DNA of 64,000 nt from Pectobacterium parmentieri (GTDB taxonomy: Bacteria > Pseudomonadota > Gammaproteobacteria > Enterobacterales > Enterobacteriaceae): assembly GCF_001742145.1 (NCBI RefSeq), contig NZ_CP015749.1, positions 4,340,001 through 4,404,000 on the forward strand, read 5' to 3'. Below the pieces are notes generated by a model. The model made no database searches, was not told the DNA's origin, and saw only the letters and a program-made list of their open reading frames with translations. Shown here piece by piece: positions 38,859 to 47,021 of this stretch. The translations under genes were made by a program, and so were the position numbers. How positions within the stretch are numbered: position 1 is the first letter of the stretch; every line of letters starts with the position of its first letter.

Positions 38859-39515
38859 CTATGGTTTTAATTTAAATCTAAACAATACGTTATCTGGTTC
38901 GCTATGTAATTTTGTTGTCACTATCACCTCATCATTATCTATAATAATATCTTTAAATTTATAATGATATGCTAATTCATCAGGTGGAGTAATTAATATA
39001 ACCTCATTAAAAATGACATCATCCGCACGCGTGATTTTTAATGAAAGCCGAAAATCCTTAATTGAATGATTACAAACAAGAGAACACGTTATATTCTGAT
39101 TTTTAAAAAACCTCTTTTTATGCACCCATTCATTTACATATCCGCTGTTCTCAAATTCATTAAGAGCAGAAGTTATTTCAGCAATTGGCAATATATCTCC
39201 ACATTTATCCAACCCTGATTTGATGATTTCAATAAAATAACTATTTAAACAATAAATGGTTGTGCTTTTATATCTACTCTCGTCGATATAAATATCAACA
39301 TTAAGAACATTTGATGAATTAACAAAAAAATATTTAGATGGGTGTCTTTTACCCACAAAGCAAACGGTTCTAAATCCTTTGGAACTGTATTTTAAATCCT
39401 TTATTTTTCTTTCAAGAAAATTACATATAGACCTACTCTGTTCCTTAAAAGGATATACTATTTCCTTTCCATAATCTTCTAATTCAGGGGAAATATAAAT
39501 ATTCTTCAATATCAT
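38859..39515 (-). CDS. Putative immunity protein, paralogue of 17909-18577
   Basis: 218 residues aligning end to end with the 222-residue product at 17909 on the far side of the TonB/ABC cluster. Shared stretches include 'DYG.E..YPFKE..RS.CN' and 'NSSNVL'. Possibly cotranscribed with 38347-38808. Confidence 0.55.
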   Translation of the reverse strand: MILKNIYISPELEDYGKEIVYPFKEQSRSICNFLERKIKDLKYSSKGFRTVCFVGKRHPSKYFFVNSSNVLNVDIYIDESRYKSTTIYCLNSYFIEIIKSGLDKCGDILPIAEITSALNEFENSGYVNEWVHKKRFFKNQNITCSLVCNHSIKDFRLSLKITRADDVIFNEVILITPPDELAYHYKFKDIIIDNDEVIVTTKLHSEPDNVLFRFKLKP

Positions 39516-39780
39516 GCTCTATGATGTCTCCTTAGGTCTAACGTATTTATATTCTTATCTGAATTTTTAAATCCCCAATCCAATGTTTTTTCCTAGATCC
39601 GGGATCACCGCTTCCTGATGAAAAAAACTGACATTATACTTCTTTCTGCCTACTTCGATAATCTCATAATCATGCTGGACTTTCTGCTAATTATTAGCGT
39701 TACCATGCAGTGCCTTCTCCTCATACCGGTTGTGGAAATAAAAATACGGAAATATTATTACGATCGCTTCCAATTATTAT

Positions 39781-40269
39781 TTATTTTTTTCTTTCAGGGT
39801 GATATGTCGATATCGAGAAGGATGTATTTATTGCTGAACCTATATCATTGATACTTTCATCAATAGGAATAACGATAATATCATTGTTCATCATACTTTC
39901 CCAGGCTTTGATATTATGATTATCAAAAGGAATAATTTTTATTTTTTCCTCATCAAAATCTTTATAAAGGAGGACGATCCGGCAGTTTTTTATTAACCCG
40001 GTATACGACCTTGCACCTACCCAACTACAAAGCTGTTTTCGTAACTCTTTAAGTTCCCATGGTTTATACGCAGGATCAACTACATCATAATTATCTATCG
40101 CAGCCAGCGCTTCTTTTCCTAACGTAGTGATATCCACGTTTTTTGGCAATGCTGCGGCTAATGCGGCATTCTCACTGGGACTATCGACTATATTTTTAGA
40201 TTGTCTTGAACGCTGAATAATAAAATATTTATCATTGTATTCATAAATAATAGCATCATATATTTTCAT
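39781..40269 (-). CDS. CdiI-family (DUF1436-like) immunity protein, copy 1
   Basis: 162 residues from ATG 40269 (AGGAA 6 bp upstream; the frame is open six codons further). Strongly similar to the product of 59102-59590. 'WVGARSYTGLIKNCRIVLLYKD...IKIIPFDNHNIKAWE...DIIVIPIDESINDIGSAI' matches the contact-dependent-inhibition immunity family PF07262 as I remember it. The toxin relic upstream (40312-40420) is of the CdiA-CT kind. Confidence 0.7.
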   Translation of the reverse strand: MKIYDAIIYEYNDKYFIIQRSRQSKNIVDSPSENAALAAALPKNVDITTLGKEALAAIDNYDVVDPAYKPWELKELRKQLCSWVGARSYTGLIKNCRIVLLYKDFDEEKIKIIPFDNHNIKAWESMMNNDIIVIPIDESINDIGSAINTSFSISTYHPERKK

Positions 40270-40311
40270 ATCATTTCCTATAAACAACCGATAGTTGGCG
40301 GATCCATTTTT

Positions 40312-40420
40312 ATAATTTTTTAGGAGGAAGCACCGTTCCTTTCATAGGACCACTTTCTATAATTCCATCGTGCTGCCCAATAAGCGGGTAACCCTTCTTT
40401 GGTTTTTGGTGTCGATAATG
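40312..40420 (-). pseudogene. CdiA-CT-like toxin remnant, copy 1
   Basis: Minus-strand frame 'HQKPKKGYPLIGQHDGIIESGPMKGTVLPPKKL' then stop. It corresponds to 'NQRKGYPLIRKHGGIIESGSMKGTVI' at 59631-59815. Only the last ~35 codons remain, cut from any Rhs core. Confidence 0.6.
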
Positions 40421-40431
40421 CGCAGGGGATC

Positions 40432-40737
40432 TCAAGACAAATTCAAATAAGAATTTAACTTATTCCAAAAATAAAAATCAAACGTACTTTCTTTATTTAA
40501 ACCAAGAAGAGTTCCAATTCTTATATAATGTGGGATATCGATATTATCAGGGTTGAAACCTATAAGCATGAGATCTATAAACATTCCTTCATACGCCATT
40601 TCATATTCACCGTGCGCTAAGAAATGATTGACAGAGTTAATAGTTTTCTCGTCAAGATATTTTCCATAAGTATCAATCAGTTTTGAAATTGAGCTCTTTA
40701 CTTCGATATAAAATGTCATCTCATCATTAATTTTCAT
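40432..40737 (-). CDS. MafI-family-like immunity protein
   Basis: 101 residues, helical. 'SVNHFLAHGEYEMAYEGMFIDLM' corresponds to 'EIKDFIDYGEYGLALETAIDVVI' of the MafI-type protein at 62668, which protects against the EndoU tip of the live Rhs. Its own lost partner (40742-40930) also resembles an EndoU-type tip. Confidence 0.65.
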   Translation of the reverse strand: MKINDEMTFYIEVKSSISKLIDTYGKYLDEKTINSVNHFLAHGEYEMAYEGMFIDLMLIGFNPDNIDIPHYIRIGTLLGLNKESTFDFYFWNKLNSYLNLS

Positions 40738-40741
40738 ATCA

Positions 40742-40930
40742 CATTATAGTTTTTGGGGTAGGTGGAACATTGGTTGGATACGTTGTTGATATTTCTCTGA
40801 AAGTGTCGGATGCATTGGAGGGTAGAAATCCACTCTAATTTTTATCCCAGACCTCATTTCTGTTACATACGGTGAGTCCCATTTACTTACATCAGAAGTT
40901 GATGAGGGATCAGTAGTAATGTCTGATGCC
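40742..40930 (-). pseudogene. Toxin C-terminal remnant
   Basis: Minus-strand frame 'ITTDPSSTSDVSKWDSPYVTEMRSGIKIRVDFYPP...LPQKL', ending just before the immunity start at 40737. 'DPSS' and 'SGIKIRV' parallel 'DPSL...GIDIRV' in the EndoU tip at 62937. The N-terminal catalytic part is missing. Confidence 0.5.
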
Positions 40931-40998
40931 TGTGGGCTGAGATGGCGAGCACAGTTGGGAAGCGTGCTGGCGTAATAGTACCAACAGCTAAGAATAAA

Positions 40999-41036
40999 AA
41001 ACCGAAATGATCGTGAGATCGTTCCCGGGTTTTATT
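40999..41036. terminator. Module hairpin (41.0 kb)
   Basis: ACCGAAATGATCGTGAGATCGTTCCCGGGT: inner GATC-GTGA-GATC stem kept, outer stem mutated. A second-class SymE scrap ('AQLGSVLA') precedes it. Confidence 0.5.
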
Positions 41037-41056
41037 AACAATAATCTTAAATAATA

Positions 41057-41500
41057 TTAATCCATTTTATAAAGCCGTCTCAAGAAAGATGTAAAAGAAG
41101 AATCAATGTTAATAATATTTCCTCCATCTGGGGCATATAAATGAACTTCACCCCAATCATCATATTTTAATGAAATAAATATTATATTACCACCAAGGTC
41201 ATAGGAAAAAGGTACAAACTGCTTATACCCCCAGACACCATTCTGCCCATTATTAGGTTTTATTTCATGGATGTCTTCAATTAGCCTTTCAATAGTTAAT
41301 TTTCCATGTTTAATAGGATTAAATCCATTTACAGGTAACCCCCATAATTCAGCTTCAACATCCGATTCAGAAACGAATCCACCATTGATTTTAAGGTAAT
41401 GATCTTTAAATGAATCAGGAATGGAAACCGAGAAAATAGATTCAAAATCGCTCATTTCTTGGGGTGTTAATTTTTTTTGAGGAGAGATTAGTTCGGCCAT
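41057..41500 (-). CDS. SUKH (SMI1/KNR4) immunity protein
   Basis: 147 residues: 'LTPQEMSDFESIFSVSIPDSFKDHYLKINGGFVSE' is the classic SUKH opening (helix, IP..FK..YL..NGG), then 'FVPFSYDLGGNIIFISLK...GEVHLYAPDGG'. GAGGAGAG ribosome-binding site. It follows a decayed HNH-type toxin end, the usual SUKH partner. Confidence 0.85.
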   Translation of the reverse strand: MAELISPQKKLTPQEMSDFESIFSVSIPDSFKDHYLKINGGFVSESDVEAELWGLPVNGFNPIKHGKLTIERLIEDIHEIKPNNGQNGVWGYKQFVPFSYDLGGNIIFISLKYDDWGEVHLYAPDGGNIINIDSSFTSFLRRLYKMD

Positions 41501-41519
41501 GTTTAACCTTCGCCATGTT

Positions 41520-41660
41520 TTAAAAGTATATTTTCCCTGTAAAAAGTTGGCGCTGACTTACATCACCAATATGGGGAATTCCATTGTATGCATCGGTTCT
41601 TACTAACTGCGTTATTCCCATCCCTGGTAATCATCTAAATGGTGATAAACATTATTACTC
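41520..41660 (-). pseudogene. HNH-type nuclease toxin remnant (GHH/LHH-like), frameshifted
   Basis: Minus strand: 'VYHHLDDYQ' in one frame, then after a one-base deletion 'GMGITQLVRTDAYNGIPHIGDVSQRQLFTGKIYF' and stop (41520-41522), 19 bp before the SUKH start. The W/YHH..D....MQLV pattern is that of HNH/endonuclease VII-type toxin tips. Everything upstream is lost. Confidence 0.65.
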
Positions 41661-41802
41661 CCATTTAAGCTAGAGGTCGAATTCTACCCAAACTCAGCCT
41701 GATTTACAGCTTTAAAATCTTCCTAATAATCACCAGTGTACTTTATCTTCATTATCGGATGAGTAGGACTACTATCAGGTTTAGGCGTTCTGGATTATTA
41801 TA

Positions 41803-41846
41803 GAGAGCATTACTATTGACGTACTGCCCGGTAAAATAACGATCCG
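41803..41846 (+). pseudogene. Second-class SymE scrap
   Basis: Reads 'ITIDVLPGKITIRP' on the plus strand, matching 'VLPGKIIIRAE' at 50905-50930. No further coding sequence remains. Confidence 0.4.
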
Positions 41847-41883
41847 GCCATTAAAATAATCACTTTTTGTAGATTTAAAAAAT

Positions 41884-42468
41884 TTATGTAATCACATTAA
41901 ATTTTCTATTTCCACTCAGAGAGCTTAAAAAAGACTGACAGAAAGCGTCATTTTCACCAAAAGATATAATACCAAATCCGAGATCGTTATGAGGGTATAT
42001 AGCCAAATTTAACTTTAAATTAACCATGAGAAAAACCTGACCTAATACACCTCCGTGTCCCATGATTAATTTACAAATGTCCATAAATCTATTATTATCA
42101 AAATGTAGGCTTAGGGAAGAGGTTGGCAATGGAATATCACCGTATAAATAATTTTCAAAATCATTATTAAGCGGCTTTAAATAGTTGTTATCTTTAGCGT
42201 AATTATATAGATCGCCATATTTATTTATTATGGCCTCATCAATTTCCCTTTCGTCATCAAAGGATAAAGCTGACAGAGCAAAAAAGTCGTCCCAATACGG
42301 AGAAAAAAAACCACTCACTATCTCTATAGATTCATCAATTAATGATGATGTGAATGGTGTGCTTTTTTCAAAATAACCAATCCATTTATTTGATGAACTA
42401 AAAGAATCAAAATTAATTTTTTCAAAATAAAAAGAATTATTTGTCAATTTTAATGATTTTCCCATCAC
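41884..42468 (-). CDS. Putative immunity protein, family unknown
   Basis: 194 residues, aromatic-rich N-half ('NKWIGYFEKSTPFTSSL', 'FFSPYWDDFFALSALSFDDE') and 'KLIMGHGGVLGQVFLMVNLKLNLAIYPHNDLGFGIISFGE'. No membrane helix or signal peptide. No toxin piece upstream; a module hairpin lies at 42617. Confidence 0.5.
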   Translation of the reverse strand: MMGKSLKLTNNSFYFEKINFDSFSSSNKWIGYFEKSTPFTSSLIDESIEIVSGFFSPYWDDFFALSALSFDDEREIDEAIINKYGDLYNYAKDNNYLKPLNNDFENYLYGDIPLPTSSLSLHFDNNRFMDICKLIMGHGGVLGQVFLMVNLKLNLAIYPHNDLGFGIISFGENDAFCQSFLSSLSGNRKFNVIT

Positions 42469-42616
42469 TCATTCCCACTGTAATCTTTTTATTCAGGGTA
42501 GGTGAATTTTCCCCTATCCTAACCTTCCACTCCTTAGCTTATCACTATGAGTTGTATTACTTTTACTCTATATCTCTTGTATTTTTATAATCACTCCCCT
42601 ATCGGTAAAATAAAAA

Positions 42617-42647
42617 TCGGAAGGATTGTTGCGATCGCTTTCGGCTA
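42617..42647. terminator. Module hairpin (42.6 kb)
   Basis: TCGGAAGGATTGTTGCGATCGCTTTCGGCTA, with AAAATAAAAA on the left and TATTATT on the right. Imperfect stem. Confidence 0.55.
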
Positions 42648-42651
42648 TTAT

Positions 42652-43119
42652 TTATTTTAATATAACATCTTTAGGTTTTTTATCTGGAGATAGAATTAAA
42701 GAATCAAGATAATTAGGATTAAAGTAATCATTCCATGGGGAGAGTTTATAATAAGCATTCATTAATTCAATAATTAAACCAGAACCAATGGACTTAACAC
42801 CAATAGACCCATTCGATCTTAAAGAACTTAAATCAATATACTTATCTAAATGGAAAACATTGGAGGAAGCAGAAAAAACCTTCCAATCACCAGAGTCCAA
42901 TAAATCTCTTGTTACGAATAATACTGATATCAATTCATTGTCGGATAAAATGATCTCATTATCGGGGACGGCATCAACATGATGAGCATAAAAAGCACAG
43001 ATTGCACTATTTAAAGCTTTTGGTTCAAAGCCCACAACTCTGCCGATACTGAACGAATGATCCTGCAAAGGTACGGTAAACAAATCGCCAATATTCCATT
43101 TTTTCTTTCTTGCAGCCAT
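42652..43119 (-). CDS. Imm26-like immunity protein, copy 1
   Basis: 155 residues. The start 'MAARKKKWNIGDLFTVPLQDHSFSIGRVVGFEP' fits Imm26 (basic start, then K.GD.F.IPL.DG....G.V). Paralogue of 57174-57647, about 80% identical by eye. In both places a GIY-YIG-like toxin relic lies directly upstream, so the whole module was duplicated. Confidence 0.75.
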   Translation of the reverse strand: MAARKKKWNIGDLFTVPLQDHSFSIGRVVGFEPKALNSAICAFYAHHVDAVPDNEIILSDNELISVLFVTRDLLDSGDWKVFSASSNVFHLDKYIDLSSLRSNGSIGVKSIGSGLIIELMNAYYKLSPWNDYFNPNYLDSLILSPDKKPKDVILK

Positions 43120-43124
43120 GTTTT

Positions 43125-43525
43125 AGCCTCTTTGCGTTACTAAGGTTGAGGGGTTCTGCCGCCATTTTTTCTATAGCGCTTATCAGACATCTGGTGACGT
43201 TTGTTCCCTAACGGACTACCTTTATTTATGCCTTTGGACGTTTGTTTTATACCGCTATATTCCCTGATTTTATTTTCCTCCAGAACATCCAAATTCACTC
43301 TACTCCAGGTCTGGCTTTTCCTAATATTTCATCGTCGCGTTTGATACCTAAAGCAGCATCATACTCAGCCTGACGAGCGGTAAATCTTTCATCAGATTTT
43401 TTCTGACCAACGAATTGTTCACCTGTCTGGGGATTTGTTCTTAAATAAACAATACCTTCTTTCTTGGCGTTTTTATCTTTGTTTTGATCAGGCCTTTGAG
43501 GCCCTTTCTTCTCCAGTCCAAAAGG
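43125..43525 (-). pseudogene. GIY-YIG-like Rhs toxin tip, copy 1, disrupted
   Basis: Minus-strand pieces: 'KKEGIVYLRTNPQTGEQFVGQKKSDERFTARQAEYDAALGI' and, in another frame, 'LDVLEENKIREYSGIKQTSKG...NKRHQMSDKRYRKNGGRTPQP'. The 'VYLRTN..TGE.FVG' core and 'R' / 'E' positions resemble GIY-YIG nucleases. Frameshift and stop lie between the pieces. It is joined upstream to an Rhs tail (43536-43620). Confidence 0.65.
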
Positions 43526-43535
43526 GTCGACTCAA

Positions 43536-43620
43536 GCTAACGGGTTATACGCGTAGGCTTGAGACCTATCCCTCCTGGCAGTCCTATTGGATCATAGGGA
43601 CAACTCTGGTGCAGTCGCAC
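43536..43620 (-). pseudogene. End of Rhs core scrap
   Basis: Antisense of 'YDPIGLPGGIG.....' with frame loss; ends at the CAGTCGCAC point also present at 22990, beyond which block R1 begins in both places. Confidence 0.55.
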
Positions 43621-43866
43621 TTTCTAGTGAAGTCAATCTATTGAAGAAACTGTATTTTTAGGCAGAGTTTTCGGTGTTTTTAACAACCTGGCAACCCATA
43701 ATTCCCGATGCGGACTTTTCCCCCAGACACGCTACCGCCATGCTGTGACTTCCCTGTCTGCCTGTGCCACATCATAGCAGCGGCGTCAGTCGCTGCCATT
43801 ACTCATTTTGTTGCTGAACCGGGGTTTATTGCGGTGCGAGCACTTCCGCAGCTTGCCTGTGGGACG
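43610..43866 (+). repeat. Dispersed block R1, copy 3 (longest)
   Basis: Contains CTATTGAAGAAACTG...TTTTTAGGC, the 60-bp CAGACACGCTACCGCCATGCTGTGACTTCCC core and TTGCTGAACCGGGGTTTATTGCGG. Runs into a second-class SymE relic (to ~44045). A 144-codon plus frame crosses it, but no family is evident. Confidence 0.6.
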
Positions 43867-43879
43867 GAGAAACATCTGC

Positions 43880-44048
43880 CGGGTGCAGACTGGGTGGGTG
43901 ATGATGAGGTACTGACGCTGGTAGGCGACTACCTGACGCAGAGCGTGTTACTCGCCAGTCGTTACTCATTGATGTGCTGCTCAGTAAACCACTATTCGGG
44001 CAGAACAGGAGAGCGTGCTGGCGTAATAATATCAACAGCTAAAAATCA
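43880..44048 (+). pseudogene. Second-class SymE relic
   Basis: Pieces equivalent to 'VGDDEVLTLVGDYLTQS.LLASRY' and a shifted '...FGQNRRACWRN' (AE.G.MLA in another frame). Frameshifted relative to 50842-50955. Confidence 0.4.
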
Positions 44049-44051
44049 AAC

Positions 44052-44086
44052 AGCCGGAATGATCGCGAGATCGATTTCGGCGATTT
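44052..44086. terminator. Module hairpin (44.1 kb)
   Basis: GCCGGAATGATCGCGAGATCGATTTCGGC with near-perfect outer and inner stems. Confidence 0.65.
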
Positions 44087-44087
44087 G

Positions 44088-44471
44088 TTATTTAATAAAA
44101 TATGCTAAACGCTCACCTGGTTTCAAATTTTCTCTTTTATAATAGAAAACAGTATCAAAGTTAATGGATATATGTTTTCCTATTGCCTTAAATGTAAATT
44201 CATCATCCGAATAGAAATTAATAATAAATTCATCTTCTAAATTGTCTTTAGATATTTTAATAAAATCATGGTTCACATCACATGGCCAGTCCAGTATTCC
44301 TTGAACAAATGATGGTGATTCAATAATTATTTCCAACGTATGGTAGTATGATAAATCATTACTCCCAACAATAATTAGACGTTCTCGGTCATATAAAAAA
44401 ACAGAGAAATCTAACCAGCTTTGCTTCCAATCATGCTCTTTTATAGCGGATACTAAATCTTGTTCTTTCAT
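44088..44471 (-). CDS. Putative immunity protein coupled to a dead toxin
   Basis: 127 residues: 'LVSAIKEHDWKQSWLDFSVFLYDRERLIIVGSNDLSYYHTLEIIIESPSFVQG', beta-rich. Its ATG overlaps the TGA of the toxin frame upstream (ATGA), the tight coupling typical of a cognate pair. The toxin has two internal stops while this frame is intact. Family unknown. Confidence 0.6.
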   Translation of the reverse strand: MKEQDLVSAIKEHDWKQSWLDFSVFLYDRERLIIVGSNDLSYYHTLEIIIESPSFVQGILDWPCDVNHDFIKISKDNLEDEFIINFYSDDEFTFKAIGKHISINFDTVFYYKRENLKPGERLAYFIK

Positions 44472-44890
44472 GGGATTACTCCATTAGGTAAAGAAATATG
44501 AGTGCTATTTTTCGCAGCAGAACCCTAATTTGGATTATGACATTTCGGATTTGTTTTCAAAATAGAAGTATGGTGGCACGTACCATCAGATGATGCATAT
44601 TTCCACTCATATCATTGATGAATATAAATATTCACACCACTTTGGTTTCTATCTACCCGATCTGTAGGGCCATTTGCGGAATTACTTCTTAAAGGAGCGT
44701 TAGGGATTATATTATGGACCCTTGCTTCGTATTTATAATTTCCCACTGAGAATATCTCTTTAAAATTGATTGGATAATGTTGTTCCAACAAACCTTGTCT
44801 GTGTAATGAATAATCAAACATTTCCTGAGATGACGCATTCTTAATTTCTGCATGAGCCTCAGATGCATTCGTTCCTTTACGCCACCGCGC
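44468..44890 (-). pseudogene. Rhs toxin tip with two in-frame stop codons
   Basis: A single minus-strand frame runs from 'GTNASEAHAEIKNASSQEMFDYSLHRQGLLEQ' through 'YKYEARVHNIIPNAPLRSNSANGPTDRVDRNQ', TGA (just upstream of 44612), 'YEWKYASSDGTCHHTSILKTNPKCHNPN', TAG, 'GSAAKNSTHISLPNGVIP' and TGA at 44468. Two point mutations thus explain its inactivation. Upstream it is joined directly to '[16 protein letters not shown]' of the Rhs core, skipping about 200 core codons, so an internal deletion also occurred. Confidence 0.7.
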
Positions 44891-44935
44891 GACGTCCGGC
44901 AGGCTTACCCGCACCAACTGGTCCTCGACTATCAA

Positions 44936-45041
44936 CCTGAAAGGCCGCTGGCTGAAAAAGTGTGGCTTTATCGCCGGGATGCCCATGACGGTGACGGTGG
45001 AGCGGGGCAGGATTATTATTGAGATGCAGATTAATCTATAG
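44936..45041 (+). pseudogene. symE: symE relic abutting Rhs core
   Basis: Plus strand '[36 protein letters not shown]', stop 45039-45041. The N-terminal third is replaced by antisense Rhs-core sequence (44880-44930, '[14 protein letters not shown]'). Confidence 0.8.
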
Positions 45042-45060
45042 CGGCTAACCAGCATATAAA

Positions 45061-45094
45061 AATCGGGAAGGAGCGTGGGGATCGCTTCCGGCCA
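45061..45094. terminator. Module hairpin (45.1 kb)
   Basis: TCGGGAAGGAGCGTGGGGATCGCTTCCGGCC; the outer GGAAG/CTTCC stem is retained. Confidence 0.6.
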
Positions 45095-45107
45095 TTAAAA
45101 TCAGATA

Positions 45108-45398
45108 TTAATTTGGAAGTAGTATTTCTTCTGCAACGACTTCTATAACATCACCTGATTGAACTTCAATTTTCATTCTTTCAAACCCATCGAAATTTCT
45201 ATCTAACTCAATAAGTTCATTAACACTTACACTCTCTCCCCATTCACCACCCTTAGGTATATTAATTAACTTAACACCATTAGCTTTTATGACAACTGGT
45301 TCAGAGTTACTGTTCAATAATCTGATAACAAGTTCCCCTTTGTTCCAATCAATTAATAAAGAAAGCAACGTCCAATCGTGCATGTTTATATTCATCAT
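45108..45398 (-). CDS. Small beta-rich immunity-like protein
   Basis: 96 residues ('HDWTLLSLLIDWNKGELVIRLLNSNSEPVVIKANGVKLINIPKGGEWGESVSV'). Acidic C-terminus. It starts immediately after a toxin-like frame (45400-45540). Family unknown. Confidence 0.5.
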   Translation of the reverse strand: MMNINMHDWTLLSLLIDWNKGELVIRLLNSNSEPVVIKANGVKLINIPKGGEWGESVSVNELIELDRNFDGFERMKIEVQSGDVIEVVAEEILLPN

Positions 45399-45399
45399 G

Positions 45400-45545
45400 G
45401 ATCCATATCTAAGGGTAAATGAGTCAGAGGTAACTAAATTTCCATTTATATCCAGTCTTTCTCCTGCTGGATTATTAACATGGTAATGAGGATCACAAGA
45501 CGCATCAGAATGAGTTAGTACCCTCTACATATTTAGGATCGATAT
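45400..45545 (-). pseudogene. Toxin C-terminal remnant
   Basis: Minus frame 'VLTHSDASCDPHYHVNNPAGERLDINGNLVTSDSFTLRYGS' leads straight into the immunity start at 45398. The HYHV..P..ERLD..G pattern is common at the end of polymorphic-toxin tips. Catalytic part missing. Confidence 0.5.
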
Positions 45546-45586
45546 ATGAAGAGGTCGGCTCTTTGGCTATATCCTGCTCCGGCGTC

Positions 45587-45757
45587 AAATATTGCCTGCT
45601 CTCTGCATCATAGTCACGATGCTGGCAGACCCAACCCTCCCTCCGCTGTCAACCTTAAAGGCCGCTGGCTGGAAGAGTGTGGTTTATCGCCGGGATGCCA
45701 GTTGCCGTGACGGTGGAGCGGGGCAGGATTATTATTGAGACGCAGATTAATCTATAG
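45587..45757 (+). pseudogene. symE: Rhs-core scrap fused to symE relic
   Basis: 45587-45628 is antisense Rhs ('HRYYDAE' region, AACGATGCTGGCAG end). From 45629 the plus strand is symE ('PNPPSAVNLKGRWLEECG', one base missing, '...[21 protein letters not shown]'-like), stop at 45755-45757. Nearly the same junction occurs at 52350. Confidence 0.7.
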
Positions 45758-45781
45758 TGACTGAATAACTTATAAAATAAA

Positions 45782-45816
45782 AATCTGGAAGGATCGAGTG
45801 ATTGCTTCCGGTTTTT
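45782..45816. terminator. Module hairpin (45.8 kb)
   Basis: TCTGGAAGGATCGAGTGATTGCTTCCGGTTTTTAT, with a good T-run to the right. Confidence 0.65.
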
Positions 45817-45817
45817 A

Positions 45818-46327
45818 TTAAAAATGTTCTTTTATTGTTTTTTTATCACCACCAACATTTACCATGATGAAGTCATAAAATTTATAAAAACTATCAGACA
45901 ATTTATAAATATTCCCTTCTTCATTCGTTTCTTGATAGTCAAAGTTATTATCAAAATGTATATGTGTTCTATCCCAATAATAAACAGCACTATCACTTTT
46001 TTCACAGTTAATAAAAAATGGATTACCACCAGGATCAGATCCAATGATAAATGGATTATCAAGAACCACTACTTCATTTCTAATTTCATTAGCCCTAAGT
46101 AAATCGAATGAAGGATTTATGGTATTAATCCCATACATTTCTTGAACATCTATCTCTCCATCATCCACTTTTGAGAAAGGTATAGTGCAATAAGATCCAG
46201 CACCGATATAAATACCATTATACTTTGTTAAAAAATCAATATAGTCCGAAGGGAAAATAATCCCATATTTAGATTCAACATCCTTTACATCCAAGTAGTC
46301 AATACCAATGGATAATTTTATTGCCAT
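45818..46327 (-). CDS. SUKH (SMI1/KNR4) immunity protein
   Basis: 169 residues: 'VKDVESKYGIIFPSDYIDFLTKYNGIYIGAG' opening, then 'IPFSKVDDGEID' and 'FIIGSDPGGNPFFINCEKSDSAVYYWDRTHI', the canonical SUKH arrangement. GGAGAG ribosome-binding site. Its neighbour upstream is the C-terminus of an HNH-type tip. Confidence 0.88.
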   Translation of the reverse strand: MAIKLSIGIDYLDVKDVESKYGIIFPSDYIDFLTKYNGIYIGAGSYCTIPFSKVDDGEIDVQEMYGINTINPSFDLLRANEIRNEVVVLDNPFIIGSDPGGNPFFINCEKSDSAVYYWDRTHIHFDNNFDYQETNEEGNIYKLSDSFYKFYDFIMVNVGGDKKTIKEHF

Positions 46328-46343
46328 TTATCTCTCCTGAATT

Positions 46344-46440
46344 AACCACATTTATTATTTCTAATATTAGATGCGCCTCCCTTGTGGGTTAACTCTGAGT
46401 GAACATCTTTCGGTACTTCTTGCATCGTGGTGCCATTCTG
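46344..46440 (-). pseudogene. HNH-type toxin C-terminal remnant
   Basis: Minus frame 'HHHQNGTTMQEVPKDVHSELTHKGGASNIRNNKCG' and stop, directly before the SUKH gene. 'HHHQ.G.TMQ.VP..VH....H.GG' is the end of an HNH/endonuclease-VII toxin domain, including the catalytic His residues; only ~35 codons remain. Confidence 0.75.
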
Positions 46441-46531
46441 ATGATGGTGCTATGCATTCTTAGTATAATCAGCAGCCCCATTTGGGCTGGCGTATCTGCT
46501 TTTCCGAAGTCTCTAGAAAGTCCTTGCCCCT

Positions 46532-46663
46532 GGACACGCTACCGCCATGCTGTGACGTCCCTGTCTGCCTGTGTCACATCATAGCAGCGGCGCCAGCCGT
46601 TGCCATTACTCGTTTTGTTGCTGAACCGGGGTTTATTGCGGCGCAAGCCGTTCCGCAGCTTGC
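46532..46663 (+). repeat. Dispersed block R1, copy 4
   Basis: GACACGCTACCGCCATGCTGTGACGTCCCTGTCTGCCTG...ATCATAGCAGCGGCGCCAGCCG...TTGCTGAACCGGGGTTTATTGCGGCGCAAG. It is directly followed by a regulator relic and symE, suggesting that R1 belongs to the upstream region of a symE-type locus. Confidence 0.6.
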
Positions 46664-46674
46664 TTTGTAAGCAT

Positions 46675-46946
46675 CCCGGCATTACACCCACATTGACCGC
46701 TTTGAGCGCGGCACATCCTGACCGGGCGGCGACACGTTAAAGCGTCTGGCCGATGCGCTGGATGTGACCGGGGATTACCTACTGGAAGGGGTGACGGATG
46801 AAGCGACTAAGGCAAGATTTGAAGACCGCGAACTACTGCGGCAGTTTCAGGAAGTGGAGCAGTTGCCCGATGAGGATAAGGAGGTGATTAAGAAGTTACT
46901 GGATGTCTTTTTAACCAAGAAGCAGATACAGGCGCCGGCAAAGTAA
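46675..46946 (+). pseudogene. XRE-family regulator, C-terminal part only
   Basis: Plus strand: broken 'HID.FERGTS..GGDTLKRLADALDVTGDYLLEGVTDEATKARFEDRELLRQFQEVEQLPDEDKEVIKKLLDVFL'. This is the second half of a Cro/CI-type HTH regulator; the 'G.....L.RLADAL.V..DYLL.G' segment is diagnostic. A TGA interrupts the 5' part and the recognition helix is absent. It stands 75 bp upstream of symE, so it may once have controlled it. Confidence 0.7.
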
Positions 46947-47021
46947 CGGAGTTAACGCGGAACTGACGCGCTTGCAACACGTCAGTCCGCTCACCACAAG
47001 CAACTAACAGGAGCAATTACT

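Noticed and set aside
43708..44142. 144-codon plus frame over block R1
   Set aside because: Two related frames in other R1 copies end early or diverge, and no domain is recognisable; annotated as a repeat instead.
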